DNA from: Verrucomicrobium sp. BvORR034
GTDB taxonomy: Bacteria > Verrucomicrobiota > Verrucomicrobiia > Verrucomicrobiales > Verrucomicrobiaceae
Length of the DNA stretch: 50,255 bases
Direction of reading: 5' to 3'
Assembly: GCF_000739635.1 (NCBI RefSeq)
Contig: NZ_BATQ01000144.1
Coordinates: forward strand, 1 to 50,255
Position 1 is the stretch's first letter, and every line of letters begins with the position of its first letter. Shown one piece after another: positions 24,027-31,210 of this stretch. Position numbers and translations under genes: made by a program. Under the pieces are notes generated by a model, which saw only the letters and a program-made list of their open reading frames with translations, was not told the origin of the DNA and did no database searches.

Positions 24027-24950
24027 TCACCCAATGACTCCAACGCCTCCACTGGAAAAATACTTGACCGCAAAATCAATAAATGCGCTCACCCGAACCG
24101 GCAGCAACCGATGCCCGGCGTAAATCACATGCACAGGGAGGTCTTCGGGTTTCCAGTCAGGGAGCACTTGCACGAGACTGCCCTCCCGCAGGTCCCCCTC
24201 GATCATCCATCGTGGCAGCACCGTCACTCCCACTCCAGCAAGCGCAGCCTCCCGACAGCTTGTCACCCCCTCTGAGGTGAAAACCGGGGAGAGGCGCAAG
24301 GTGTGCTCCTTGCCTGATCGGCCCAGCAACGCCAGCTCCCGTGCGTTCCAGAACTGAGCCCCCGCCAGCGCGATCCAGGGCCAGGGCATCAGATCCTCCG
24401 GCTTCTTTGCCGGCGGCAGACGTTTTACGAGGGCAGGAGAGGCGGCCAAAATCAGCGAGAAAGCCCCGACCCGACGGGCAATCACGCTTTCATCCGTGAC
24501 CTTGCCAGGAAGCACGCCCACATCCGCCCCCTCCTGGATCATGTGCAGGGGCCGATTCGTCAGCGCCAGGGAGGCACTCACCTTGGGATGAGCCAGGAGA
24601 AACTGACTGATCATCCGGGTCGCTCCGAACTGGCCGAAGTCGATCGTCGCAAAGAGCCTCAAGTGCCCAGACAGCGTGGTGTGACTTTCCCGCAATCGCT
24701 TGTCGGCCGCCTCCACCTGCGTCAGCAAAGCATGGGCATCTGCGAGCACCCGATGTCCCGCCTCAGTCAAACTCATCTGGTGCGTATCACGACGCAGCAG
24801 GGCCATGCCACAACGCTCCTCCAACGTCTTGAGGTGCCGGCTCAGGGAAGGTTGGGTGATGCGCAACCGCCGCGCCCCTGCAGAGATGCTGCCGCATTCT
24901 ACGATGCTGATGAAAGCACGCAGCAGGGAGAGGTCTTCAAAGGCGGTCAT
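24027..24950 (-). CDS. LysR-family transcriptional regulator
   Basis: A 307-residue regulator. The helix-turn-helix lies at residues 8-65 (LRAFISIVECGSISAGARRL, QPSLSRHLKTLEERCGMALL), followed by the linker helix and a periplasmic-binding-protein-like effector domain at about 95-295 (GHLRLFATIDFGQ, EGVTSCREAALAGVGVTVLP). The ATG at 24948-24950 begins within a perfect palindromic site. It is divergent from the NAD(P)-binding protein gene, 72 bp between starts, the usual arrangement in which the regulator controls both itself and its neighbour. Its inducer is unknown. Confidence 0.94.
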   Translation of the reverse strand: MTAFEDLSLLRAFISIVECGSISAGARRLRITQPSLSRHLKTLEERCGMALLRRDTHQMSLTEAGHRVLADAHALLTQVEAADKRLRESHTTLSGHLRLFATIDFGQFGATRMISQFLLAHPKVSASLALTNRPLHMIQEGADVGVLPGKVTDESVIARRVGAFSLILAASPALVKRLPPAKKPEDLMPWPWIALAGAQFWNARELALLGRSGKEHTLRLSPVFTSEGVTSCREAALAGVGVTVLPRWMIEGDLREGSLVQVLPDWKPEDLPVHVIYAGHRLLPVRVSAFIDFAVKYFSSGGVGVIG

Positions 24951-24963
24951 ACAGAATCTGTAT
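24949..24963. promoter_or_regulatory. LysR-type operator overlapping the regulator start codon
   Basis: ATACAGAATCTGTAT is a perfect inverted repeat around one central base and contains a T-N11-A LysR box. It overlaps the first two bases of the regulator's ATG in the reverse direction and lies about 60 bp before the divergent gene. Confidence 0.7.
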
Positions 24964-25022
24964 AGCTGATAGAGACACGCTGTGGCTACCGATTTCCAAG
25001 CCTCATGGCATGCTGGTGCCAT

Positions 25023-25823
25023 ATGAAAAACCAAACATCCAGCAGCAACTCCACCACCAACGGCAAACTCAAGATCGTCGTCATCGGCGGCACCGGGTTG
25101 ATCGGCACCAAGGTGGTGAACCTCCTCCGCCTTCAGGGTCACGAAGTCACTCCCGCCTCGCCCTCCCTCGGCATCAACGCCGTGACGGGCGAAGGCCTCC
25201 AGGAAGCTCTCACCGGCGCCAACGTCGTGGTGGACGTGTCCAACTCCCCTTCCTTTGAAGACAAGGCCGTGATGGAGTTCTTTGAAAACTCCAATCGCAA
25301 TCTCGTCGCCGCCGAGGTCGCCGCAGGCGTGCAGCATCACGTCGCTCTCTCTGTGGTGGGCACAGAACGTCTCCTCGCCAGCGGGTACTTCCGCGCCAAG
25401 ATGGTGCAGGAGAATTTTATCAAGACCTCCCCCATCCCCTACACCATCGTCCGCGCCACCCAGTTTTTTGAGTTCGTCGGCAGCATCGCCCAGTCGGCCA
25501 CCAGCGGCGACACCGTGCGTCTCTCCCCGGCTCTCATGCAGCCCATCTTCTCCGGCGATGTGGCAGAAGCAGTGGCCGAGGCGGCCCTCGCCCAGCCCCT
25601 GAACGGCACCGTGGAAGTCGCCGGCCCGGAGGCAAAACCCATCCATGAGATCGTTCAGATCTTCCTCACTGCCCATCAGGATCCTCGCAAGGTCGTGGCC
25701 GACGAAGCCGCGGGCTACTTCGGCACGCCCGTGAATGACCAGAGCCTCACCCCTGGAGAAAACCCGCATCTCGGCGTCACCTCCTTTGCCGACTGGCTGA
25801 GCCGCACGGCGCCTGCCCGTTAA
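25023..25823 (+). CDS. NAD(P)-binding NmrA/atypical-SDR protein
   Basis: A 266-residue protein. The Rossmann nucleotide-binding motif VIGGTGLIGTKVV is at about 19-31. It lacks the classic YxxxK catalytic pair, as in NmrA-like and atypical short-chain dehydrogenases. A FRAKMVQENFIKTSPIPYTIVR segment and EVAGPEAKPIHEI follow. ATG 25023 was preferred over ATG 25005, whose extra residues (MACWCH) look non-coding. It is divergent from the LysR regulator and is probably its target. The substrate is unknown. Confidence 0.85.
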   Translation: MKNQTSSSNSTTNGKLKIVVIGGTGLIGTKVVNLLRLQGHEVTPASPSLGINAVTGEGLQEALTGANVVVDVSNSPSFEDKAVMEFFENSNRNLVAAEVAAGVQHHVALSVVGTERLLASGYFRAKMVQENFIKTSPIPYTIVRATQFFEFVGSIAQSATSGDTVRLSPALMQPIFSGDVAEAVAEAALAQPLNGTVEVAGPEAKPIHEIVQIFLTAHQDPRKVVADEAAGYFGTPVNDQSLTPGENPHLGVTSFADWLSRTAPAR

Positions 25824-25879
25824 TGAGGCCTGCCCACAACAACTCGGCAGATGCCAGAGATGCCGAAGTCATCACAGAG

Positions 25880-25985
25880 GGTAGCCGGGGGTCGAGGAAA
25901 CATAGCGACTGACACCCCCGGTTGGCGGTAGGGAATCGCATCCTGAAGGGATGCCAGAGACGTCCGCTTCGGAAAATCCATTGTA
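25880..25985. repeat. Palindromic repeat, GCCGGGGGT...ACCCCCGG type
   Basis: TAGCCGGGGGTCGAGG and GACACCCCCGGTTGG pair around CATAGCGACT. A second hairpin, GCATCCTGAAGGGATGC, follows. The same words occur at 50070-50255. Confidence 0.65.
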
Positions 25986-26013
25986 GGTCCTCGCGCAGCT
26001 GCCGAACCGGTTT

Positions 26014-26463
26014 TCACTTCGGCACCGCCTCTACGCTCTGGTTCGAGGACAAAACCTGCTTTTTCGGCTCCAGCAAATCCCACAGATTGCCATACAGATC
26101 CTTGAATACCGCCACGGTGCCATACACCTCTTCTTTCGGCGGCCTCACAAACTCGATGCCCTGCGCGCGGAACCGCTCGTAGTCCCGCCAGAAGTCATCC
26201 GTGTAGAGGAACAGAAACACCCGCCCTCCCGTTTGATTGCCGATGTGCAACTCCTGCTCCGGGGCTGAAGCGCGGGCCAGCAGCAAGCCGCATCCTTTGG
26301 ACCCGGGAGGCGAGATCACCACCCAGCGCTTGTTCTGCTCCGGCACCGGCTTGTCTTCGATGAGCTCGAAGCCAAGCTTACCAACGAAAAAGGCCAACGC
26401 CTCATCGTAGTCGCGCACGACCAGCGAGACGAGCCCAAGAGATTGTCGAACGGTTGAAGTCAT
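26014..26463 (-). CDS. VOC family (glyoxalase-like) protein
   Basis: A 149-residue protein of the vicinal-oxygen-chelate fold. The first strand-helix unit is LGLVSLVVRDYDEALAFFVGKLGFEL, the middle contains VFLFLYTDDFWRDYERFRAQGIEF, and the end carries VFKDLYGNLWDLLEP, the canonical second module with its metal-ligand Asp/Glu. Such proteins range from isomerases to antibiotic-binding proteins. The substrate cannot be inferred. No operon partner is seen. Confidence 0.9.
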   Translation of the reverse strand: MTSTVRQSLGLVSLVVRDYDEALAFFVGKLGFELIEDKPVPEQNKRWVVISPPGSKGCGLLLARASAPEQELHIGNQTGGRVFLFLYTDDFWRDYERFRAQGIEFVRPPKEEVYGTVAVFKDLYGNLWDLLEPKKQVLSSNQSVEAVPK

Positions 26464-26586
26464 GGCCGTGAAAAAGGAGCGCGCACCACTTTCACGCCGT
26501 CGCGACCTCCGTCAAGATTCCAGGTCAGATTGCAGAGACGCCTTCGACACCAGAATTGAAATGTAAAACAGACCACTGGATACTGA

Positions 26587-26667
26587 GGGCCAAAGGCCCG
26601 GCTTCATACCAGCCTGGGCAACGCCTCAGGTTTAAAGAAACAACAACCTGCTCAGGGCTGAAAGCCC
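26587..26667. repeat. Paired hairpins GGGCCAAAGGCCC and GGGCTGAAAGCCC
   Basis: Two direct copies of a GGGCnnAAAGnCCCGGC element, each ending CTTCAT or CCTCAT, at 26587-26605 and 26655-26674. Between them GCCTGGGCAACGCCTCAGG forms a third hairpin. The second copy runs into the 3' end of the next gene. Confidence 0.7.
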
Positions 26668-26671
26668 GGCC

Positions 26672-26989
26672 TCATTCAGGAGGCACCATCGCTGCACTGA
26701 CTTGATAAGGCTCACCGCGGCCCACCGGGAAAATGGATGGCAAGTTTACCCTCGCGGTGGGCGCCTTGTAGCAGGAGACGAACAGATCCCCCACCCGGAA
26801 GTAAGACTGGTCTCCGATGCTCCCCACGTAGCTAGGTGTTCCGCTGAACCCTTTCAAGGCTGCCATCCAGAGTTGATACCGGTCATCCGACGCAGTGAGC
26901 AGAAAGGCGCGGGAGTGCCTATAGGCAGAGACGCCCAGCCCCGCTCCCACCACCACAATCAATGCGAGCGTCCAAAGCATCCTGCGCAT
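26672..26989 (-). CDS. Small secreted or membrane-anchored unknown protein
   Basis: A 105-residue product. A short basic N-terminus (MRRM) is followed by a hydrophobic segment at about 5-21, either a signal peptide or an anchor. The remaining 80 residues have a YRVGDLFVSCYKAPTARVNLP region with no recognised domain. The stop codon lies next to the repeat at 26655-26674. I do not recognise a function. Confidence 0.55.
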   Translation of the reverse strand: MRRMLWTLALIVVVGAGLGVSAYRHSRAFLLTASDDRYQLWMAALKGFSGTPSYVGSIGDQSYFRVGDLFVSCYKAPTARVNLPSIFPVGRGEPYQVSAAMVPPE

Positions 26990-27061
26990 GGGAAAAGCTC
27001 CCCCAAGCCGCCGAAAACGTCAATGCTCGACTACCCCAAAATCTCCCGCACCCATATCCTC

Positions 27062-27132
27062 AACCAAATAGTTGAATATTACTCTTGCGCTTTCGACAGC
27101 TTCCAGCAATATATAACCATATGGTTGAATAT
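27062..27132. promoter_or_regulatory. Twin operator-like sites before the ArsR regulator
   Basis: AACCAAATAGTTGAATAT (27062-27079) and AACCATATGGTTGAATAT (27115-27132) are direct copies with two differences, 53 bp apart. The second contains the perfect palindrome AACCATATGGTT and overlaps the ATG at 27121, suggesting autorepression. The spacing is close to five helical turns. Confidence 0.68.
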
Positions 27133-27483
27133 AGCTCAGAACTGCTCGACCGGACCTTCGGCGCCTTGGCCGACCCAACCCGACGGCAGATGTTGGCCCA
27201 ACTCTCGGCCGGAGAGACTTGTGTCACCGATCTGGCGCGTCCCCACGCCATGTCGCTGGCGGCAGTATCGAAGCACTTGGGCGTTCTGGAAAAGGCCGGA
27301 CTCGTGAAGCGTCAGCGCAACGGGCGGGTCCATTCCATGACGCTGGATCCCAAGCCCATGCAGGAAGCGCAGGCCTGGCTCGACCAGTACCGGAAGTTCT
27401 GGGATGCCAACCTGGACAGCTTTGCCACTTACCTGGAAAAACTACACAAACAGGAGCCCAAACATGATGACGCAGACCAATGA
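27121..27483 (+). CDS. ArsR/SdpR-type HTH regulator
   Basis: A 120-residue winged-helix repressor. FGALADPTRRQMLAQLSAG at residues 11-29, the recognition helix AMSLAAVSKHLGVLEKAGLV and wing KRQRNGRVHSMTL are typical of the SdpR-like branch of ArsR. The CxC metal-binding motif is absent, so metal sensing is unlikely. ATG 27121 lies within an operator-like palindrome. The gene overlaps the next SRPBCC gene by 20 bp. The ArsR-SRPBCC pairing is common in bacteria, and the SRPBCC partner may modulate or be controlled by it. Confidence 0.92.
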   Translation: MVEYSSELLDRTFGALADPTRRQMLAQLSAGETCVTDLARPHAMSLAAVSKHLGVLEKAGLVKRQRNGRVHSMTLDPKPMQEAQAWLDQYRKFWDANLDSFATYLEKLHKQEPKHDDADQ

Positions 27484-27955
27484 ATTGCAGAAGCCTGATG
27501 ACGCCACCCTCATCCTCCGCCGGGTGCTGAACGCGCCACAGGAGCTGGCCTTCAAAGTGTGGACCTCCCCGGAGCACATCCAGCACTGGATGCAGCCCGA
27601 ACCCGGCATGACCATCCCCTCCGCAAAGATGGATGTGCGTGTAGGTGGTAAATTCCGCATTCAAATGCTGAACCCAGATGGCGAATACTTCACGGCCGCA
27701 GGTGTCTTTCAGGAGGTACAACCACCGGAAAAGCTCGTTTACAGCTGGGACTGGGAGAAAGATGGCAGCGGCGAAGAATTTGGTGAACTGGAAGGCAAGA
27801 CCACCCAGGTCACGGTGGAGTTCATCAAGCGGGGCGAACGCACCGAGATGATCTTCATGCACACCCTGTTCGCCAGTGTGGAAAGCCGGGACAGCCATTC
27901 GCGTGGCTGGGGCAGGATCATCGACTGCCTGGCAGACTTCCTCGAGAAGGCCTAA
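27464..27955 (+). CDS. SRPBCC family protein paired with ArsR regulator
   Basis: A 163-residue helix-grip protein of the AHSA1-like group. LNAPQELAFKVWTSPEHIQHW lies at about 23-43, the centre has DVRVGGKFRIQM, and the end has HSRGWGRIIDCLADFLEKA. AGGAG stands 7 nt before ATG 27464; the adjacent ATG 27467 is an alternative. It overlaps the regulator gene and is translationally coupled to it. Its ligand is unknown. Confidence 0.92.
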   Translation: MMTQTNELQKPDDATLILRRVLNAPQELAFKVWTSPEHIQHWMQPEPGMTIPSAKMDVRVGGKFRIQMLNPDGEYFTAAGVFQEVQPPEKLVYSWDWEKDGSGEEFGELEGKTTQVTVEFIKRGERTEMIFMHTLFASVESRDSHSRGWGRIIDCLADFLEKA

Positions 27956-28108
27956 TCCAGACCGCAGCCCCACTTATACCCGAAATATTTCAGGTGCGCT
28001 TGTCCGGGCGCTGACTGCCCGTTCGTCGTGCCTGTGAACCAAGCAAGATAACCAGAAAAGGGCAGGCCCTCTGGAAAGGGACCACCATGCCCACAACCCA
28101 AGGAAACC

Positions 28109-28957
28109 ATGAGCACCATTGCCACAGCATCCAGACCGCAGAATCTGAAGGACAAACATCGCATCGTCTCCCAGGGCGAATGGGTCACCGCCCGTAAGGA
28201 ACTGCTGAAGAAAGAAAAGGAGTCCACCCGCCTCCTCGATCAACTCAGCGAGCAGCGCCGCAACCTGCCCTGGGTGAAGATCACGAAGAACTACGTGTTT
28301 GACGGCCCCACCGGCAAGGTCACCCTGGCAGACCTCTTCGTCGGCCGCAACCAGCTCGCCGTCTATCACTTCATGTTTGGCACCGACTGGCAGGAAGGCT
28401 GCCCGAGCTGCTCCTACGTGTCAGACCACAATGATGCCGCACTGCCCCATCTCGCCGCGAGGGATGCCACCCTGGTGGCCATTTCGCACGCGCCATTCGC
28501 CAAGCTCGAAGCCTTCAAAAAACGCATGGGCTGGCATTTCAACTGGGTGTCGGCTTATGAGAGCGACTTCAACACCGACTTCCATGTCTCCTTCACACCG
28601 GAGGAACAGGCCAAAGGCAAGGTGTACTACAACTACACCGAGCAGGAGTTCCCCAGCGCAGAAGGCCCCGGCCTCAGCGTCTTCTACAAGGATGACGCCG
28701 GCGACATCTACCACACCTACTCCACCTACGGTCGCGGGCTGGACCAGCTTCTCGGCACCTACCGCATCCTCGATATGATGCCAAAAGGTCGCGATGAAGA
28801 CGACCTTCCCTTTGCGATGGACTGGGTTCGATACCATGACCGCTATGAGGCAAGCCAGCAAGAGTTCGCCGACTCCGACAAGCCCTACTGGCCAGAGGTC
28901 GCCACCGGATCCACCCGCGCCACTGGCTGTGGTTGCGCAACCCCATCCCAGGCGTGA
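28109..28957 (+). CDS. DUF899 thioredoxin-like family protein
   Basis: A 282-residue protein of the DUF899 family. Its fold resembles thioredoxin and redoxins: YHFMFGTDWQEGCPSCSYVSD at about 90-110 contains a CxxC pair at the expected position, and LSVFYKDDAGDIYHTYSTYGRGLD follows near 195. The C-terminal GCGC cluster is an extra. Catalysis is unproven, although a thiol or peroxide role is plausible. AAGGAAA precedes the ATG. The stop overlaps the next start as GTGA, so the two are coupled. The ArsR-SRPBCC pair lies 153 bp upstream. Confidence 0.9.
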   Translation: MSTIATASRPQNLKDKHRIVSQGEWVTARKELLKKEKESTRLLDQLSEQRRNLPWVKITKNYVFDGPTGKVTLADLFVGRNQLAVYHFMFGTDWQEGCPSCSYVSDHNDAALPHLAARDATLVAISHAPFAKLEAFKKRMGWHFNWVSAYESDFNTDFHVSFTPEEQAKGKVYYNYTEQEFPSAEGPGLSVFYKDDAGDIYHTYSTYGRGLDQLLGTYRILDMMPKGRDEDDLPFAMDWVRYHDRYEASQQEFADSDKPYWPEVATGSTRATGCGCATPSQA

Positions 28958-29244
28958 AAGCCTCCTCTTGTTGCAGCCGGGATAAAGCCCCGGCCTCCAA
29001 GTGGAGACGCGGACGCGAGATCGCCAGTTGGCTGTTGCCGACGGCCACCCTGGCCCTCATTCCCAAGTGCCCCGCCTGTGTGGCGGGGTACGTGGCCCTC
29101 GCCACCGGCATTGGCATCTCTCTGCCCACTGCCAGCTTCGTTCGAGGCAGCCTGATCGCCCTTTGCCTGGTTTCTCTGGCGTTCCTGGCGGTCAGGAGAG
29201 TTCGGCGGTTGAATGCGGCAAGAGCGGCAGTGATCCGTCGGTGA
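28954..29244 (+). CDS. Small membrane protein with CPxC motif
   Basis: A 96-residue protein from a GTG start that overlaps the DUF899 stop. The basic N-terminus has a CC pair. Two hydrophobic segments follow at about 29-53 and 64-81, the first containing LIPKCPACVAGY. A CPxC within a membrane helix recalls small heavy-metal transporters such as MerT/MerC, but similarity is too slight to assign transport. Tight coupling to a thioredoxin-like protein suggests a redox or metal-handling pair (inference). The start at GTG 28954 rests on the overlap. Confidence 0.62.
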   Translation: MKASSCCSRDKAPASKWRRGREIASWLLPTATLALIPKCPACVAGYVALATGIGISLPTASFVRGSLIALCLVSLAFLAVRRVRRLNAARAAVIRR

Positions 29245-29323
29245 AAGCCGCGCCCTGACTATTTAACATTGGTCTGACAAACTGCACGGCGAGCCTGCAT
29301 AGCCTATTGAGGCTGAGAACTGC

Positions 29324-29394
29324 GAAGCTCTTCCTCGAAGAGGATAGGGCTACAAGCCCGACGTTGGCGAGCCTTGAGCGAGTCTACGTCGGGT
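29324..29394 (+). repeat. Dispersed palindromic repeat, family A, copy 3
   Basis: GAAGCTCTTCCTCGAAGAGG leads into GGCTACAAGCCCGACGTTGG and ends GAGCGAGTCTACGTCGGGT, where outer CCCGACGT and ACGTCGGG pair. A further hairpin AACTCTACTCCGAAGGAGTT follows near 29408. It matches copy 1 (11094-11158) over its full length. Confidence 0.8.
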
Positions 29395-29441
29395 TGATGC
29401 ATGACGAACTCTACTCCGAAGGAGTTACGGCGGTCTGCGCT

Positions 29442-29957
29442 CTAATCGTCCCTTTGCCCCTCAAGCGCGGGATCGATTCGCTTCAGCAAACTCAAACAAT
29501 AGAACAACGGCACCGCACCGAATACCCCGAACGAGCAATCAATCAGCCGCCAATAGAATGGAATACCCCGCACCGGGCCGCAGATCAGCGCCAGCGGGAT
29601 CACCAGAAAACACGCCGCGATGCCCGTCCAGATTGCGGACCGAGCCTCCTCCGGCTTGATCATGGGGCCGATGAAGAACATGGCGATCACGATGTGCCCA
29701 AACGCCAGCCAGTCCGTGCCATAGGCGATCCAGGGATACTGGCCATACATGTCTTCAAGTCCGCACTTCACCGTGAGGATCCAAAACGTGAGGCCGTCGT
29801 GCCCCGCCGGGGAAACGGCATCCCCCACCCCCAGCCAGTTGACGAGCAACTTCATTTCCGTGAGCAGCGGAAAAGCAGTGACGCCGCTCACGATCAACCC
29901 CACGATGAAAAGGCCAAGAACGATGCGAAAACGGCGGATGGCAGTGGCTGGAGTCAT
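29442..29957 (-). CDS. Integral membrane protein of unknown function
   Basis: A 171-residue protein starting at ATG 29957. Four hydrophobic segments (about 12-31, 77-98, 108-124 and 137-153) predict four membrane helices. Conserved-looking motifs are GLIVSGVTAFPLLTEM and a WLIDCSFGVFG end. I do not recognise a family name. Similar small four-helix proteins occur widely near regulatory genes. It converges on the CPxC membrane protein. Confidence 0.68.
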   Translation of the reverse strand: MTPATAIRRFRIVLGLFIVGLIVSGVTAFPLLTEMKLLVNWLGVGDAVSPAGHDGLTFWILTVKCGLEDMYGQYPWIAYGTDWLAFGHIVIAMFFIGPMIKPEEARSAIWTGIAACFLVIPLALICGPVRGIPFYWRLIDCSFGVFGAVPLFYCLSLLKRIDPALEGQRDD

Positions 29958-30405
29958 AGGCAGGTCCGTTGGTTTGCTTCGAAAGGAACATGCGTCGACA
30001 GTGTTTTGCCAGCAATGCACAAAGTATGAATTGCACGTGAAGGTTTGATGAAGGCTGGGGGAAGCGCGAGCGGTTGAAGTGGGCTTCGCTCATACGTCCA
30101 GCTTGGAGATGCACGATGACGGTGAGAAAGCGGTGTCGAGCCACCAGCACTCCAAGACACTGTCGTGAAGCAAGGGCGTGCCATTCAGCAATGTCACTCA
30201 ATGACAATCGTCAACCAACCTTCCCATCTACCAGCACCTTGCCCCCAAGGTTCTAGGCACTACCATTCCCCAATCGCATCCACAAATTCGCGCCAGCGTC
30301 TTGGAGTGCCGGTGGCTCGACACCGCTTTGTAGCCGGGTACGACGCCCCCTCACAATACGGTTGAGCGAAGGAATCGCATCGCCCGCCCTATCTTCTCTC
30401 ACCCC
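29958..30405. other. Gene-free stretch with a long inverted repeat
   Basis: No gene is supported over 448 bp. The main content is the inverted repeat annotated next. AAGGAACATGCGTCGACAG and a CACGATGACGG word also appear without recognised meaning. Confidence 0.5.
30127..30329. repeat. Long inverted repeat, 32-nt arms
   Basis: Arms at 30127-30158 and 30298-30329 match at 31 of 32 positions when reverse-complemented. Each arm includes GTGTCGAGCCACC and GCACTCCAAGAC. They enclose 139 bp without a gene. A diverged relative lies at 22361-22396. Confidence 0.9.
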
Positions 30406-30687
30406 TCACGGCTTGCGCCTCACCACCCGCGTCGCGCCCCGCTCATCCCAATAGGTCATAGGCTCCTCAAAGCAGGAACCCGAGAGATCTTCGGAGAACC
30501 GGAGCAAGCTCTTCTGCGCATCCTCCACCCCTTGATTGTAGGCAAAGGGAGCGATCTCCTTGAGAATGTAGTCAAGAAAAGCTCCCGCCTGCAGATCACT
30601 CATATCCTGGTCCAGGTGATCACCAGCAAATCGCTGGAGGGAATCGACGACTTTTGCCCGTTGTTCTTTGGTCAGTGAGAGAGCCAT
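30406..30687 (-). CDS. DUF2164 family protein
   Basis: A 93-residue protein. The pattern LSLTKEQRAKVVDSLQRF, LQAGAFLDYILKEIAPFAYN and QGVEDAQKSLLRFSEDLSG is that of DUF2164, small soluble proteins of unknown role. ATG 30687 fits the family start, and an upstream ATG would add ten unconserved residues. It stands alone. Confidence 0.83.
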   Translation of the reverse strand: MALSLTKEQRAKVVDSLQRFAGDHLDQDMSDLQAGAFLDYILKEIAPFAYNQGVEDAQKSLLRFSEDLSGSCFEEPMTYWDERGATRVVRRKP

Positions 30688-30766
30688 GGGTGGGGATATT
30701 TTTCCAATCATGCTCATTCAGCGTGTGACGCGATGCAATAAAATCCAGCAAGCATCCCTCACCCTC

Positions 30767-31003
30767 CTACGACCGAGGCAACCGCCATGCCTGATGCGTG
30801 TAGAATTCCGTGAACCCACAGTCAGCACAAATCCATGCGGACACCGTTGTTTCTACATCCTCTTTGAAAATCAGCGCGTCTGGATTCCCCATGGTTTCGA
30901 CTTTTAGAGGCTGTCTCCAGCTTCCAGACCCACGAGCATGGACCTGAGCATCTTTGACGATCGACTCACTGGCGCATTTCGGACATTTCCCTGTCGCTTT
31001 CAT
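30767..31003 (-). CDS. Zinc-ribbon protein, possible nucleic-acid binding
   Basis: A 78-residue protein with two CxxC knuckles: CPKC at residues 7-10 and CADC near 63-66, about 53 residues apart, and a conserved GFTEFYTH end. This resembles the YpzJ-like zinc-ribbon family, said to bind nucleic acid. ATG 31003 is inferred from the family pattern (MKATGKCPKC). The frame stays open upstream without homology. Function is untested. Confidence 0.72.
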   Translation of the reverse strand: MKATGKCPKCASESIVKDAQVHARGSGSWRQPLKVETMGNPDALIFKEDVETTVSAWICADCGFTEFYTHQAWRLPRS

Positions 31004-31210
31004 GATGTGGATAGGCTCATAAACTATGCCCTGTGGCAACGCCCCGTCCAGCGACCAATTGCCTCTCATGGAAAAACTGAATCGCCCATGAGCATGCACT
31101 ATATGCTCAGCCGATCCCGCATGAGGTTGCCCTACCGTGCCCCATGACAAGAACCGCTCCCGCACGTTCGTAGTCATCCGACATCAATCGCCAACGTTTC
31201 CCCTTCCCCC

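Noticed and set aside
24951-25769. Upstream extension of the LysR frame across the divergent gene
   Set aside because: The LysR family start matches ATG 24950. The extension is antisense to the Rossmann-fold gene.
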